64,000 bases of DNA from Knufia peltigerae (lineage: Eukaryota > Ascomycota > Eurotiomycetes > Chaetothyriales > Trichomeriaceae). The stretch is taken from contig JAPDRN010000153.1 of NCBI GenBank assembly GCA_030247855.1, positions 1 through 64,000 of the forward strand, read 5' to 3'. Every line of letters begins with the position of its first letter. The stretch's first letter is position 1. This document shows, piece after piece, positions 1-9,146 of the stretch. Under the pieces are notes generated by a model. The model saw only the letters and a program-made list of their open reading frames with translations. It had not been told where the DNA came from and did no database searches. Both the position numbers and the translations under genes were made by a program.

Positions 1-2907
1 GCCACCTTCGCGGCCGACCGACACGCTGTTCTCGCGGTCGGCGACCGAACCGGCACCCAGCGCAACGCTGTTGTCGGCCTGGGCTTCTGCGCCGGCACCG
101 GCCGCCACGCTGCCCTGGCCGATGGCCTGGGCCGGGTTGTCACCCGCCTGATCGCCCGGCTGCGGATTGGCGCCGTAGTACGGCGGATTGCCGCCGCCAC
201 CACCGGCATCGCCTGCTTCCAATGCGCCGACGCGGCCATCCAGATCGCCGATGCGGCCCTGCAGCTGGTCGCGCAGTGCGGCCAGCTGGCCACCGTTCAC
301 GGCCTCGCGGCTGCCTGCACCCACACGACCATCGGCCACGTTGGACAGCACGGTGCCATTGGCACCACCGAAAGTGACCTGTGCACGCTGGCTGCCTGCA
401 TCATAGGTCACCGCATCCAGCATCTGCCCGCCATCGCCCACCAGACCTGCCGCCTTCAGCTGGCGCAGGTTCACCGCATCGGTATCCTCGCTGCCATCGG
501 CCACATGGGTGATCTGGCGCTCGCTGCCGGCCGCACCCACCGACACGCTGTTGGCGCGATCGGCCACGGCGCCAGCGCCCAACGCCACACTGTTGTCAGC
601 CAGCGCCGCCGCCCCCTGGCCCAGCGCTACGCTACCCGCGCCATTGGCCTGGGCCGATGCACCTACCGCCATCGCGCCCTGCCCGTTGGCCTGCGCATCA
701 TCACTGCCATCGCCTGCACCATCGACCCGCACGTAGCGGTTGCCGGTGGCGCGAAGGTCATCGACGGCCGAGTTCAGCTGGCCCAGGTTCACCGCATCAC
801 TGGCGTCGATGCCGGCAGCCACGCCCTTGAGCTGGCGTTCGCCGTCGGTACCGCGCAGGTCCACCACGGTGCCTCCGGTACCTGCACCGATCGTCACTGC
901 AGCGTCCGCAGCGGACTGCTGCACCAGGCCGGCTTCGCCATTGCCCAGGTCCACCAGCTGCTGACGCAGCTGGGTGATATCGCCTTCGTTGCGGGTCACA
1001 CGGCCGTCGATCACGGTCAGGCCACCGTCAACCGAAGACAATGCATCGCCCACGTTGTCGAAGGTCTGACCCTGCACGCTGTACTGCGGGCCGGTCACGG
1101 TGCCGGTCAGCGCATTGTGCGTCGCGCCGCCGCCCAGGCCCTCGATGACAGGAAGCAGCTGCTGCACGTTCACCGCATCTGCGGCTTCGGTACCGTTGGC
1201 CACGTTGATGATCTGGCGAGTGCCGTTACCGCCCATGCCCCAGCCCACCGAGACCACGTTGTCGCGGTCTGCTACCGCCTCAGCGCCCAGCGCGACTGAA
1301 TTCTCACCACTGGCGCGTGCATTGGCACCCAGCGCGATCGCGCCGTCACCGCTGCTCGCACGCGCGCCCCAACCGACGGCCACACCCTGTGCAGCGCTCG
1401 CGGCGGCGCTGGCCCCGGCGGCGATGCTGCCCGAGCCCGTTGCAGCGGCTTCGTCGGCCACACCCGAGCCGTCCGCCTTGAAATAGCGGCTGCCTTCATC
1501 CAGCGCGTCGCGCAGATCAGCAAGGTCCTGGCCGGTGCTGCCAACACGGCCATCCAGTGCGGTCAATGCATCGCCTACGTTGCCGTAGTTGTTGCCATCC
1601 ACGGCGTAGCTCGGCGCACTGATGCGCCCCTGCGCATCGGCAACGCTGCCACCGCCGAGCGCATCGGCCACCGAGGCCGAGGATGCCTGCAGCTGGCCCA
1701 GCGTCACGGCTTCGTCGGCCGCCGTGGCTGCGGCCACGCCACTGAGGCGACGGGCCCCGTCAGTACCCGTGAAGTCCACCGCAGCACCATTGGTGCTGGC
1801 ACCCACGGTCAGGTTGGCACCCGGTGCTGCCTGCTGCACCAGGCCCACGGTGCCATTGTCCAGCGAAGTACTCAACTGGTTCAAGGTAGTGGTGGTGGTG
1901 GTCAGGCCGTCATCCAGCGCCTCCAGCGCGCTGCCGACGGTGGTGTGGGTACCGCCATGGTCCAGCACATAGCTGGGCGCGGTGATGCTGCCGTCGGCAG
2001 CAACATCGGCGCCGCCACCCAGCGCCTGCACGCCGGCACGCAGCTGTTGCACGATGGCCGCGTCGTTGGCCTGCGTACCCGCCGCAACATTGACGACCTG
2101 GCGACGCAACGTGGCGCTGCCGACCGATACCGTGTTTTCGCGGTTGGCGACCGATGCACGGCCGATCGCCACTGCACCGGCAGCCGTAACCTGCGACGAA
2201 CCGCCGAGGGCAACGCCGCCGGAACCGCTGACCGAGGCGTTGTCACCCATCGCCACCGCTTCGGTGGCGCTGCCGCGCGCGCCGCGCCCAACAGCCACTG
2301 CTGCCGAGCCGCCAGCATTGGTGTTGTAGCCCACCGCCACGCTGTTCCAGCCACCGGCGCTGGCATTGGCACCCACGGCCAGCGACCCTGCAGCGCCCTG
2401 CGCGTTCTGGCTGTTGGCACTTGCACCCATACCGATGGCGACTGCGTTGTTGCCCTGGGTGCTGGCGTTGGCGCCCATCGCAATGGCGTTGTCCGCGTTG
2501 CCGTCCGCATCGGCCAAGGCGCGTGCGTTGTTGCCGATGGAGATCGCGCCTACTCCTGCGGCCGTGGCAGCCGTGCCCGAGCCATTGACCTTCACATACA
2601 AGTCATCCACCGCGGCCTGTACACCAATGGCGCGGGTCTGCGCTGCCGCATCTGCGTTCGCATCGGCATCAGTGGCCACACAGCGGCCCTCAGCATCGAT
2701 CACACCCGCCTGGCCCTGTGCCAGGGCGCACGTGGTGCTGCTGTCTTCGGCCGCCCACAACGGCAGGGCCAGCATCAGCAGACTGGCCGCAGCCAGCCCG
2801 CGTGCGGCAACCTTGCCACCCTTCTTCCTGCGGCCGGTGGCCAGCTCTGAAGCAACCACCCACTTTCCGATGGCCGCGTTCCACACAATCCGGTAGATGC
2901 TGTTCAT
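1..2907 (-). CDS. Trimeric autotransporter adhesin (YadA/Hia-type), N-terminal 969 codons, truncated by window edge
   Basis: The frame is open from an ATG at 2907 to base 1 without a stop. The start has a GGAG 8 bases upstream. The N-terminus begins MNSIYRIVWNAAIGKWVVAS, the extended signal-peptide region typical of large trimeric autotransporters, with a hydrophobic core and AxA-like cleavage near residue 52. The passenger shows YadA-head repeats (NAVAIG, NSVAVG, ATEAVAMG) and at least four head-to-neck modules of the type (V)A(D/N)R(E/D)N(T/S/V)VSVG, at about 2140, 1260, 550 and 30. These alternate with low-complexity stalk containing AVNLxQL neck motifs and a GGGGG run near 185-205. The C-terminal membrane anchor must lie left of the window. 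Expected role: oligomeric surface adhesin for biofilm or host contact. It sits just downstream of a fimbrial operon, but 167 bases separate them and it probably has its own promoter. Confidence 0.93.
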   Translation of the reverse strand, partial: MNSIYRIVWNAAIGKWVVASELATGRRKKGGKVAARGLAAASLLMLALPLWAAEDSSTTCALAQGQAGVIDAEGRCVATDADANADAAAQTRAIGVQAAVDDLYVKVNGSGTAATAAGVGAISIGNNARALADADGNADNAIAMGANASTQGNNAVAIGMGASANSQNAQGAAGSLAVGANASAGGWNSVAVGYNTNAGGSAAVAVGRGARGSATEAVAMGDNASVSGSGGVALGGSSQVTAAGAVAIGRASVANRENTVSVGSATLRRQVVNVAAGTQANDAAIVQQLRAGVQALGGGADVAADGSITAPSYVLDHGGTHTTVGSALEALDDGLTTTTTTLNQLSTSLDNGTVGLVQQAAPGANLTVGASTNGAAVDFTGTDGARRLSGVAAATAADEAVTLGQLQASSASVADALGGGSVADAQGRISAPSYAVDGNNYGNVGDALTALDGRVGSTGQDLADLRDALDEGSRYFKADGSGVADEAAATGSGSIAAGASAAASAAQGVAVGWGARASSGDGAIALGANARASGENSVALGAEAVADRDNVVSVGWGMGGNGTRQIINVANGTEAADAVNVQQLLPVIEGLGGGATHNALTGTVTGPQYSVQGQTFDNVGDALSSVDGGLTVIDGRVTRNEGDITQLRQQLVDLGNGEAGLVQQSAADAAVTIGAGTGGTVVDLRGTDGERQLKGVAAGIDASDAVNLGQLNSAVDDLRATGNRYVRVDGAGDGSDDAQANGQGAMAVGASAQANGAGSVALGQGAAALADNSVALGAGAVADRANSVSVGAAGSERQITHVADGSEDTDAVNLRQLKAAGLVGDGGQMLDAVTYDAGSQRAQVTFGGANGTVLSNVADGRVGAGSREAVNGGQLAALRDQLQGRIGDLDGRVGALEAGDAGGGGGNPPYYGANPQPGDQAGDNPAQAIGQGSVAAGAGAEAQADNSVALGAGSVADRENSVSVGREGG

Positions 2908-3042
2908 GATGTTCTCCGTAGGCAATGCGCCTGCTTGGTCGGGCGGTTGAATGGCGGCCGATGCCGCGTCTACGGGGAAATGCTAGAAAGCAGCGGCCTC
3001 GTCCCGAATCGGACGGGGCCTAAATGGCGCCTGCGGCGCTGG

Positions 3043-3062
3043 CTGAACGACCTGCCGTTCAG
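3043..3062 (-). terminator. Probable terminator hairpin of the fimbrial operon
   Basis: CTGAACG and CGTTCAG form a perfect 7-bp stem around a 6-base loop, 13 bases past the last pilin stop on the minus strand. No long U-tract follows, so an intrinsic terminator is plausible but not certain. Confidence 0.45.
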
Positions 3063-3074
3063 TCCGCCGGACCA

Positions 3075-3563
3075 TCAGTTGTAGGTCATCGTGACCGTGA
3101 TCGGGCGGCTCACCGCGCCTGCGGAAACCGTCGCCGCGCTCTGCACGAAGCGCGCGCGGAAGGCGTGGGTGCCGGCGGCCGTCGCCATCTGGGTCCACCC
3201 GCCGGGCCGCAGGCGTGCGCCACTGCTGGTACGTTGCAGCTCGATGCCGATGCCGGCAACGCCTTGGAACAGCGTCGCGTCATTGTTGTCGGCGACGCCA
3301 TTGAAGTGCAGGCCCACCCGCGCGACCAGAGGATCGCATTGGCTGACCACCACGTTGACGGCCTGGAACGGCGTACTGAACGCACCGGTGAACTGGGTGG
3401 ACTGATAGGTTCCCAGGTCGACATCGGCCACGGCGATGCGGCATACGCCCGGCAGAATCGTGCCGGTGACGTTGAAGTTGGTGGTGGTGGCGGTCTGCGC
3501 CGATGCTGCACCGGACAGCGTCAGCACGGCGGCGAGCAGCAGGCCTGGAATCGGAAGATGCAT
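3075..3563 (-). CDS. Minor fimbrial subunit (pilin-like), last gene of the operon
   Basis: The 162-residue protein has a signal peptide (MHLPIPGLLLAAVLTLSGAA, cleavage near SAQ) followed by a beta-rich domain. It has one early Cys (GVCRIA) and a second Cys (SQCDP) spaced as in the disulfide of type 1/P pilins, and ends PITVTMTYN. It is clearly paralogous to the next two upstream genes: all share (G)xCRI(S/A)xxDVDLG, SxCDPL and the xTYN tail. It lies 8 bases after the previous gene, so it is co-transcribed. Expected role: a fimbrial tip or shaft subunit assembled through the chaperone and usher upstream. Confidence 0.85.
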   Translation of the reverse strand: MHLPIPGLLLAAVLTLSGAASAQTATTTNFNVTGTILPGVCRIAVADVDLGTYQSTQFTGAFSTPFQAVNVVVSQCDPLVARVGLHFNGVADNNDATLFQGVAGIGIELQRTSSGARLRPGGWTQMATAAGTHAFRARFVQSAATVSAGAVSRPITVTMTYN

Positions 3564-3571
3564 GGAAGCTC

Positions 3572-4051
3572 TCAGTTGTAGGTCAGAGAAACGGTGATGG
3601 GCCGCTGGATGCGTCCAACGGAGACCGGCATCGCCGATTGCAGCAGGCGCGCACGGAACGGGTAGACGCCGTCCGCCGTCACGTATTGGGTGCTCCCACC
3701 CGGCGGAAGGGGCACGTTCAACGACGACACCACGCGTACCAATTGCACACCCACGCCGGGCACTCCCTCGAACAACGCGCTGTTGTGACTGTCGGCGGTG
3801 CCGTCGAAGGTCATTGCCACGCGCCGAATCAAGGGGTCGCAGTCACTGACGGTTCCGCTGAAATCGACGTAGGCGGTGCCATGGCTGCCAGTGAACACGT
3901 TCGCCAGGTGCGACCCGAGATCCACGTCCGGGAAGGAAATCCGGCATGCGCCGGGCAGGATCTCGCCAGAAACGGTGAATGGCTGGGTGTCCTGCGCCTG
4001 CACACTGGCCGTCAACATGGCCAGCACGAGGAAAAATGCAGTGCGATGCAT
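3572..4051 (-). CDS. Minor fimbrial subunit (pilin-like)
   Basis: The chosen start (4051) gives a 159-residue protein beginning MHRTAFFLVLAMLTASVQAQ, a clean signal peptide, with GAGG-type SD overlapping the upstream stop. The reading frame stays open further upstream, but that part is arginine/histidine-rich antisense of the neighbouring gene. The mature part carries GACRISFPDVDLGS and SDCDPLIRR and ends PITVSLTYN, matching its downstream paralog closely. Expected to be a periplasmic pilin folded by the PapD-type chaperone and polymerised by donor-strand exchange. Confidence 0.84.
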   Translation of the reverse strand: MHRTAFFLVLAMLTASVQAQDTQPFTVSGEILPGACRISFPDVDLGSHLANVFTGSHGTAYVDFSGTVSDCDPLIRRVAMTFDGTADSHNSALFEGVPGVGVQLVRVVSSLNVPLPPGGSTQYVTADGVYPFRARLLQSAMPVSVGRIQRPITVSLTYN

Positions 4052-4059
4052 GACGCGCC

Positions 4060-4554
4060 TCAGTTGTAGGTGACCTGTACGGTCACAGGAGTGCGGATGG
4101 TGCCTGCCGACACCGTGCCGGTGCGCACCAGGCGCGCATACAGCAGGTGACCCGCCGCAGGCGTTCCATTGGTAGGCCAGTCGAAGCCTGCCTGGTTTGG
4201 CGCCAATGTCTGCTGGGCGGGCGTGTACAACCAAACGGCCAGGCCGCGCACACCGCCTGCCGCGGGTATCGCGAAGTAGCGCGCGTCGCTGCTGTCGGCG
4301 CTTCCGGCCATGCGCACGTGCAGCACCCGCAGGTCATTGGCGCAGCTACTGCGGTTGAGCGTGAAGCCGACCACGGGCGACTGCGGATTGGCCGTGAAGT
4401 ACGCCGCGTCGAATGTACCCACGTCGACATCGGCGACGCTGATCTGGCAGGTTCCCGGCTGGAAACGACCGCTGAAGCGGAGGGTCAGGTCAGCCGCTTG
4501 CGATGGCAGCGGCAGCAACGCAGCAAGCGCGGCCAGCAACAGCACAGCGCGCAT
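4060..4554 (-). CDS. Minor fimbrial subunit (pilin-like)
   Basis: The 164-residue protein starts MRAVLLLAALAALLPLPSQA (signal peptide). The start at 4554 nearly abuts the previous stop at 4556 and has a GGAG about 10 bases upstream. The mature domain has GTCQISVADVDVGTF and SSCANDLRV (the two conserved cysteines) and ends PVTVQVTYN. It is the most divergent of the three minor-pilin paralogs, with a longer middle segment. Role: probably a tip or adapter subunit of the fimbria. Confidence 0.83.
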   Translation of the reverse strand: MRAVLLLAALAALLPLPSQAADLTLRFSGRFQPGTCQISVADVDVGTFDAAYFTANPQSPVVGFTLNRSSCANDLRVLHVRMAGSADSSDARYFAIPAAGGVRGLAVWLYTPAQQTLAPNQAGFDWPTNGTPAAGHLLYARLVRTGTVSAGTIRTPVTVQVTYN

Positions 4555-4555
4555 G

Positions 4556-5614
4556 TCAGTTGTACTCCAGGGTGATGGTGGCGGCGCCATTGGCCTGCCC
4601 CGAGGCGGCCGCCGCCGCAAGTCGGTAATAGCGTGCACGCAACATGATCGTGTACTGCGCGTTGTTGGTTTCGGTCAGCGCCAAGCCGGAATCCCGCATT
4701 GCATTGAAGCCGATCGAATCCTGTGTCTGCGTGCCGATCTGGATACCAATGCCGGTCGCCGTCATGTTCACGCCATCGTCCTGCAGCGCCATGACCGATC
4801 GCGTGCGGTCGGCAACCGCGGTGACCGGATCGACACGATAGCGGATGCGGTTGTCCACTCGCCCGTTGGCGGTCTGCACCGTGCCGGTGGTCAAGTGGCC
4901 GCGGTAGCGTCCGAAGAATGCAGGGCAGTCCCGCAGCACCACCGGCACGTTCACCCAGCCCGTGGTGGAGCCAACCGCAGGGATCTCGCTCATCTGATGC
5001 ACGCCCAGGTCCACGGGCACATCGCTGGTGCTGCACGTACGCGAGACGATGTTCAGGCTGCCCTGCACGCGCCCGCTCCACAACAGAACGTTCCGGTTGA
5101 CGCCACTCATCCGGTACTCGAACTGCGGGAGGCTGGCGCCAGTCACGGTCCCTGCGTTGATCGGCCCGATCTTGATCAGGCTCACGTCATAGGACTGAAC
5201 AGGCCAGAGCAGCAGGATCGGCTCGATGACTTCGTCTTCAGTCAGGATTGGAAACCCTCTTCCGCTGAACCAAACCGCCACACCCACGCCCGGCACGTTG
5301 GTCTCATAGACAGTGCCATAGGTGGGATGGACAAAGTCTGAGGCGCGATGCGGCAGCGAGGTGTACTGCCGGATGCGATCCATTCGCCCCGGCGAGCACG
5401 TGATCTGGTTCGCAGGACCGGCATAGTAGGTCGCACGGAAGATCTCGGTACCCACCGGCACGTCCGGCCCGACAGTGATCGAGCCATTGAGGTTGGCGAT
5501 GTTGACCAACGGCCTGTCACCATCGACAAGCCGGCAGTTCTGCGCCCAGACAGGGGCACTGGCCAACAGCATCATGGCCAGCACAACGCGGGCCACCAAC
5601 AGGATCGGGATCAT
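4556..5614 (-). CDS. Two-domain fimbrial tip protein / adhesin candidate
   Basis: The start at 5614 (ATGA overlap with the usher stop at 5611) gives 352 residues with a signal peptide (MIPILLVARVVLAMMLLASA, cleavage near VWAQ). The protein is about twice the length of a pilin. A divergent N-terminal half of about 190 residues precedes a C-terminal pilin-like half with paired cysteines (RTCSTSDVPVDLG, RDCPAFF) ending ITLEYN. This lectin-plus-pilin layout, and its place directly after the usher gene, fit a FimH/MrkD-type tip adhesin. The ligand cannot be told from the sequence. Confidence 0.8.
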   Translation of the reverse strand: MIPILLVARVVLAMMLLASAPVWAQNCRLVDGDRPLVNIANLNGSITVGPDVPVGTEIFRATYYAGPANQITCSPGRMDRIRQYTSLPHRASDFVHPTYGTVYETNVPGVGVAVWFSGRGFPILTEDEVIEPILLLWPVQSYDVSLIKIGPINAGTVTGASLPQFEYRMSGVNRNVLLWSGRVQGSLNIVSRTCSTSDVPVDLGVHQMSEIPAVGSTTGWVNVPVVLRDCPAFFGRYRGHLTTGTVQTANGRVDNRIRYRVDPVTAVADRTRSVMALQDDGVNMTATGIGIQIGTQTQDSIGFNAMRDSGLALTETNNAQYTIMLRARYYRLAAAAASGQANGAATITLEYN

Positions 5615-8289
5615 GGCGCTTTCTCCAGAGTGGCCACATGGGGTCGGGTGCCGGGCTCGGACTGCTGTGCAGCGGCGGCGGCCTGGCAGCGTGCTTCCAC
5701 TACGGTGTAACCGTCGCTGGAACGCGACATTGGCACCTGCACCTGCATCACGCACTGCTCGTCGCTGCCGGGACCCCACTGCACCTGCACCGGGCCGGAC
5801 GCCTGCAGGCCGGTGAGCAGCAGGCGGCTGCCCTGCCCCACCACACCAACATTGGTGCCTTGGCCGTCAGTTGCCTCGGCGCCGAACGGCAATGGCCGGC
5901 CGTCATCGGTACGTGCGTCCACCATCAGGCCGTGACTTGCACGCGTGCTGAAAGCCAGCCGCACCAGGGAACCAGCACGCGGCGCGACGCTGCGTGCGGT
6001 CTCCTGCAGCTCCACGTCGAAGCCAGTGCCCTTCGGATCAATCGAGATGGTGTTCAACTGGTAAGGCGTCAGGAACGGGACCACGGCATAGCCGCGCTTG
6101 TCCAGGCGTGCACCGCCCCCGTTCTCGATGCGCGCGCCAGCCGCGCCAGCGGCATGCACCAGTGCTGCCGTTTCGCCCAGCGGCGGGGACAAGGTCAGCC
6201 CGTCGCCATGCAGCACCATGCCACCTGCGGCACCCATGCCCAGCTGGGTGTAATCGCTGCCATTGCTGATGCTGGCCGTCCACTGGCCGCGCGCACCGCG
6301 GTAGCCGGTGTTGATATCGGCGCTGTTGCTGCCCGCGATGCGTGACAGGGTAGCGCCATAGCTGAAGCGGTCGTCCCGCGATGAGATGCCATTGGTCGAC
6401 AGCTGCGTCGCCGGCTCGCCATTGCGGCTGCGGGTATGCATCAGGTTGCCCAACGGCGCACGCGGAGACCTGCCCAGCGGCAGCGACACCATCAGCATCA
6501 GCCGGTTGTCCAGCCGTGCCTGCTGGGCCCTTGCTGCCGGCATCTCCACGCCGGGAATGCTGTCCTGCAGGTAGCCGCGGCCGAAGTCGATCGAATCGCG
6601 GGTACGCTGGAAGTTGACGCTGTAGCTCAATGCCTTCCACTGGTTGCTGTAGCCGATGCTCAGGTCGAGCTGACGGCCGGGTGCGTTCCAGAAATCGCGG
6701 CGGGTGCCGATCACGAACAGCTGCCCGCCGCGCTCGCCCAGCTGCTGGTTCATGCTCAGGTCCATGCGGTTGCGCTGGCGCGCTACGGTGTCGATATCCA
6801 GATCGCGGGCGCGCGCATCACGCAGCGATGCCCAGTCACGCAGGCTCACGTAGTCCCGGGTGGCATAGCGGTAGGCGGCCACGGCAAAAGACGTTCCGGT
6901 GCGCACGACGTTGCGGTTGTAGGCCAGCCGAAAGCTGCTGCCGGACATCGGCGGCAGCCCCTGCACGGCCGTCCGCGCCAGCGACACGTCTGCGGCCACC
7001 GCGCCGAAGGATGTGTTGATCGCCGCCCCTGCAAGGCCGGCACGGTAGTCCTCGCCCACGACCATGCCACCGTAGGTACTGAGCGTGTTGCTGAGGCCGC
7101 GCTGGTACTGCAGTTGCAGCAGCTCCGGCGCCGCACGCAGCGTGCTTTCGTCAACGCGTCCAACGGACAGGTTCCAGCGCGACTGGCCTGGGCGCAGCAG
7201 CTGCGGTACCGCCGAGTACGGCACGGTGAAGCGGCGCGAGCGGCCATCCGCCTCGCGCACCTCGACGTCAAGGTCACCGGCGTAGCCGGTTGGATACAGA
7301 TCGTCCAGCTCGAACGGCCCCGGCGCGACGCTGGCCTCGTGCAGCACGCTGCCGCGCTGGCGCACGATCACCCGTGCGTTGGTCTCGGCCACGCCGCGGA
7401 TCACCGGCGCGAAACCTCGCTGCGACTGCGGCAGCATGCGATCGTCGCTGCCCAGGCGAACGCCACGCAGGCGTACGCCTTCGAACAGGTCGCCCGGCGT
7501 GGAGGTGTCGCCCAGCATCAGCTGCGCCTTCCACCGCACGATATCGTGCTGCAGATACGCGGCCGTTGAGCGGTAGCGCTGGGGTTGGTTGCCCCCCAGG
7601 GTCATCGCGCCCTGGTGCACCAGCTGCCATCCGGCGACGCGGCCGGTGCCGTTCAGCCCCAGGAAGCCCGAATAGCGGGCCGTGCTGCCGTTGTTGTAGT
7701 GATACGCGTTGGCGTTGTAGCTCAAGGCGAACGCGGGCACGCCGGCATCCCACTGGCTGGGATCGACATAACCGCGTGCCTCGTTGCGCAGGTACAGCTG
7801 GGGCACCTGCAGGTCCAGCGTCTGCCTGCCCGCATCGAACGCTGCGGCGGCACCGGGCACCAGATCTCCCAGGTTTCCGCAGAACAGCTCCTGCGGCCAT
7901 GGCAGTGCGGGCAGGTGCTGAGCATCGGACTGCAGCCGTTCCGGAGCGATGCCGTAAGCCTGCAGGCTGGCCGGATCCAGGCACAGGCGGGAACTGCCCT
8001 CCACCTCGCGGTAGACGATATCCGTACGGGCCTGCCACTGCCCGTTGAGACGGACGTCGCCACGATAGGTACCGGGCGCGACATAGTCAGCCTGTGCGAA
8101 GCGTTCAAGATCCAGGCGGGCCGAAGCACCGGCCGGCAGGAAAGCCGCATCGAACGTCACTGCATCATCGGCACCGGGCTCGGTTGCCGAGACGGTGTGG
8201 GCGAACAGGATGGTGGCCACCAGCATCGGCAGCCGGGCATGCCGCAGGCGGCAGGCGCCGTTGCCCGGCGCCCGGATCGGGGCGTTCAT
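5611..8289 (-). CDS. Fimbrial outer-membrane usher (PapC/FimD family)
   Basis: 892 residues from the ATG at 8289 (GGAGACACCC upstream); the frame extends 30 codons further but without signal-peptide character. After a signal segment the mature protein opens VTFDAAFLPAGASARLDLER, the usher N-terminal chaperone-binding domain (FNxxFL type). Then come a long beta-barrel with plug (YSAVPQLLRPGQ, GLSNTLSTYGG) and a C-terminal domain (LPFGAEATD, VGVVGQGSRLLL). Length and order are those of a full usher. It assembles and secretes the fimbria across the outer membrane. It is in operon with the chaperone (52 bases upstream) and overlaps the tip-protein start. Confidence 0.95.
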   Translation of the reverse strand: MNAPIRAPGNGACRLRHARLPMLVATILFAHTVSATEPGADDAVTFDAAFLPAGASARLDLERFAQADYVAPGTYRGDVRLNGQWQARTDIVYREVEGSSRLCLDPASLQAYGIAPERLQSDAQHLPALPWPQELFCGNLGDLVPGAAAAFDAGRQTLDLQVPQLYLRNEARGYVDPSQWDAGVPAFALSYNANAYHYNNGSTARYSGFLGLNGTGRVAGWQLVHQGAMTLGGNQPQRYRSTAAYLQHDIVRWKAQLMLGDTSTPGDLFEGVRLRGVRLGSDDRMLPQSQRGFAPVIRGVAETNARVIVRQRGSVLHEASVAPGPFELDDLYPTGYAGDLDVEVREADGRSRRFTVPYSAVPQLLRPGQSRWNLSVGRVDESTLRAAPELLQLQYQRGLSNTLSTYGGMVVGEDYRAGLAGAAINTSFGAVAADVSLARTAVQGLPPMSGSSFRLAYNRNVVRTGTSFAVAAYRYATRDYVSLRDWASLRDARARDLDIDTVARQRNRMDLSMNQQLGERGGQLFVIGTRRDFWNAPGRQLDLSIGYSNQWKALSYSVNFQRTRDSIDFGRGYLQDSIPGVEMPAARAQQARLDNRLMLMVSLPLGRSPRAPLGNLMHTRSRNGEPATQLSTNGISSRDDRFSYGATLSRIAGSNSADINTGYRGARGQWTASISNGSDYTQLGMGAAGGMVLHGDGLTLSPPLGETAALVHAAGAAGARIENGGGARLDKRGYAVVPFLTPYQLNTISIDPKGTGFDVELQETARSVAPRAGSLVRLAFSTRASHGLMVDARTDDGRPLPFGAEATDGQGTNVGVVGQGSRLLLTGLQASGPVQVQWGPGSDEQCVMQVQVPMSRSSDGYTVVEARCQAAAAAQQSEPGTRPHVATLEKAP

Positions 8290-8341
8290 CAGGGTGTCTC
8301 CGCAGGAACAGGGAATGGCGCGCACCCGGTGCGCGCTGTAC

Positions 8342-9082
8342 TCAGGGCTGCAAGGCAACCTGGGTAGGCACCAGGGCACCGAAGTCGTTGATGACGGTGA
8401 TCGCGCCCTTCAGTTCGCCCGGGGGCCGGGTTGTGAGACCCTCCAGCGCGAACTCGGCCTGTGCGAACGGTGCGACCATGCCGCCCCCCTGCATGCCTTC
8501 TTCCTTGCCATTGGCCCACAGGCCGACGCTGGCGAAGTTGACGTGGTAGGGCGTCGGGTTGTCCGCGCGCAGCACCAGTCCGCCGGACGCAGAGTGCAGC
8601 GACCAACGTACCTTCTGATGCGCCAGCACCGGCTCGCCGGCCAGGTTCGGCGGGCGGTAGAAGACCTTGATGCGGGTACGGAACGCGAACTGCAGGATGT
8701 TGGCCGTGCTGCCACCGTTCTTCGGCGGAATCTCGAGCATGTTCAGCCAGTACAGCGTTTCACGATCGGCTGGCAGCGTGGCACCGGTGAACAGGATGCG
8801 GGTTGTCTGCTGCTTCTTCGGGTCCAGGCGGAACACCGGTGGCGCGACCGCAAACGGCGCCTTGGCGCTGTCCGGCGTGGACTGGTCGTCACCGTCATCC
8901 AGCCACACCTGGACCAGCACGGCGCGCTCGCCTTCGTTCATGAATTTGAGCGTGACTTCCTTGTCCTGCGCGGGATAGACCACGCGGGTACCACCGATCA
9001 CCACCGATGCGTCGGCTGCCTGGGCGAACAGTGCGCCCAGGGCGAGGACGCCGGCACAGAGCATGCGGTTGAAGGAGAGCAT
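8342..9082 (-). CDS. Periplasmic fimbrial chaperone (PapD family)
   Basis: 246 residues with signal peptide (MLSFNRMLCAGVLALGALFA, cleavage near AADA) and a strong SD (GAGGTGATCC). The two Ig-like domains show family hallmarks: VVIGGTRVVYPAQDKEVTLK, the pilin-binding Arg region, LVQVWLDDGD, PPVFRLDPKKQQTTRIL and ETLYWLNMLEIPP. It caps pilin subunits in the periplasm and delivers them to the usher. It lies between the major pilin gene and the usher gene. Confidence 0.95.
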   Translation of the reverse strand: MLSFNRMLCAGVLALGALFAQAADASVVIGGTRVVYPAQDKEVTLKFMNEGERAVLVQVWLDDGDDQSTPDSAKAPFAVAPPVFRLDPKKQQTTRILFTGATLPADRETLYWLNMLEIPPKNGGSTANILQFAFRTRIKVFYRPPNLAGEPVLAHQKVRWSLHSASGGLVLRADNPTPYHVNFASVGLWANGKEEGMQGGGMVAPFAQAEFALEGLTTRPPGELKGAITVINDFGALVPTQVALQP

Positions 9083-9111
9083 GGATCACCTCATGGATGA
9101 GGCCGGACACA

Positions 9112-9137
9112 GGGCCGCCGGCACGTGCCGACGGCCC
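9112..9137 (-). promoter_or_regulatory. Intercistronic hairpin between major pilin and chaperone genes
   Basis: GGGCCGCCGGCAC is followed directly by GTGCCGACGGCCC, a 13-bp palindrome with one mismatch, 10 bases after the pilin stop and 30 bases before the chaperone start. Such hairpins in chaperone-usher operons commonly attenuate read-through and protect the pilin mRNA, giving excess major subunit. Function here is inferred from position. Confidence 0.6.
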
Positions 9138-9146
9138 CGCGCGGCA

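Noticed and set aside
505..2850. Several long plus-strand open frames opposite the trimeric autotransporter
   Set aside because: Their His/Arg/Ala-rich translations are mirror images of repetitive GC-rich codons of the real gene; no SD or domain.
4310..5341. A 343-codon plus-strand frame across the minor pilin and tip-protein genes
   Set aside because: Antisense to two genes with signal peptides and conserved cysteines; no recognisable domain.
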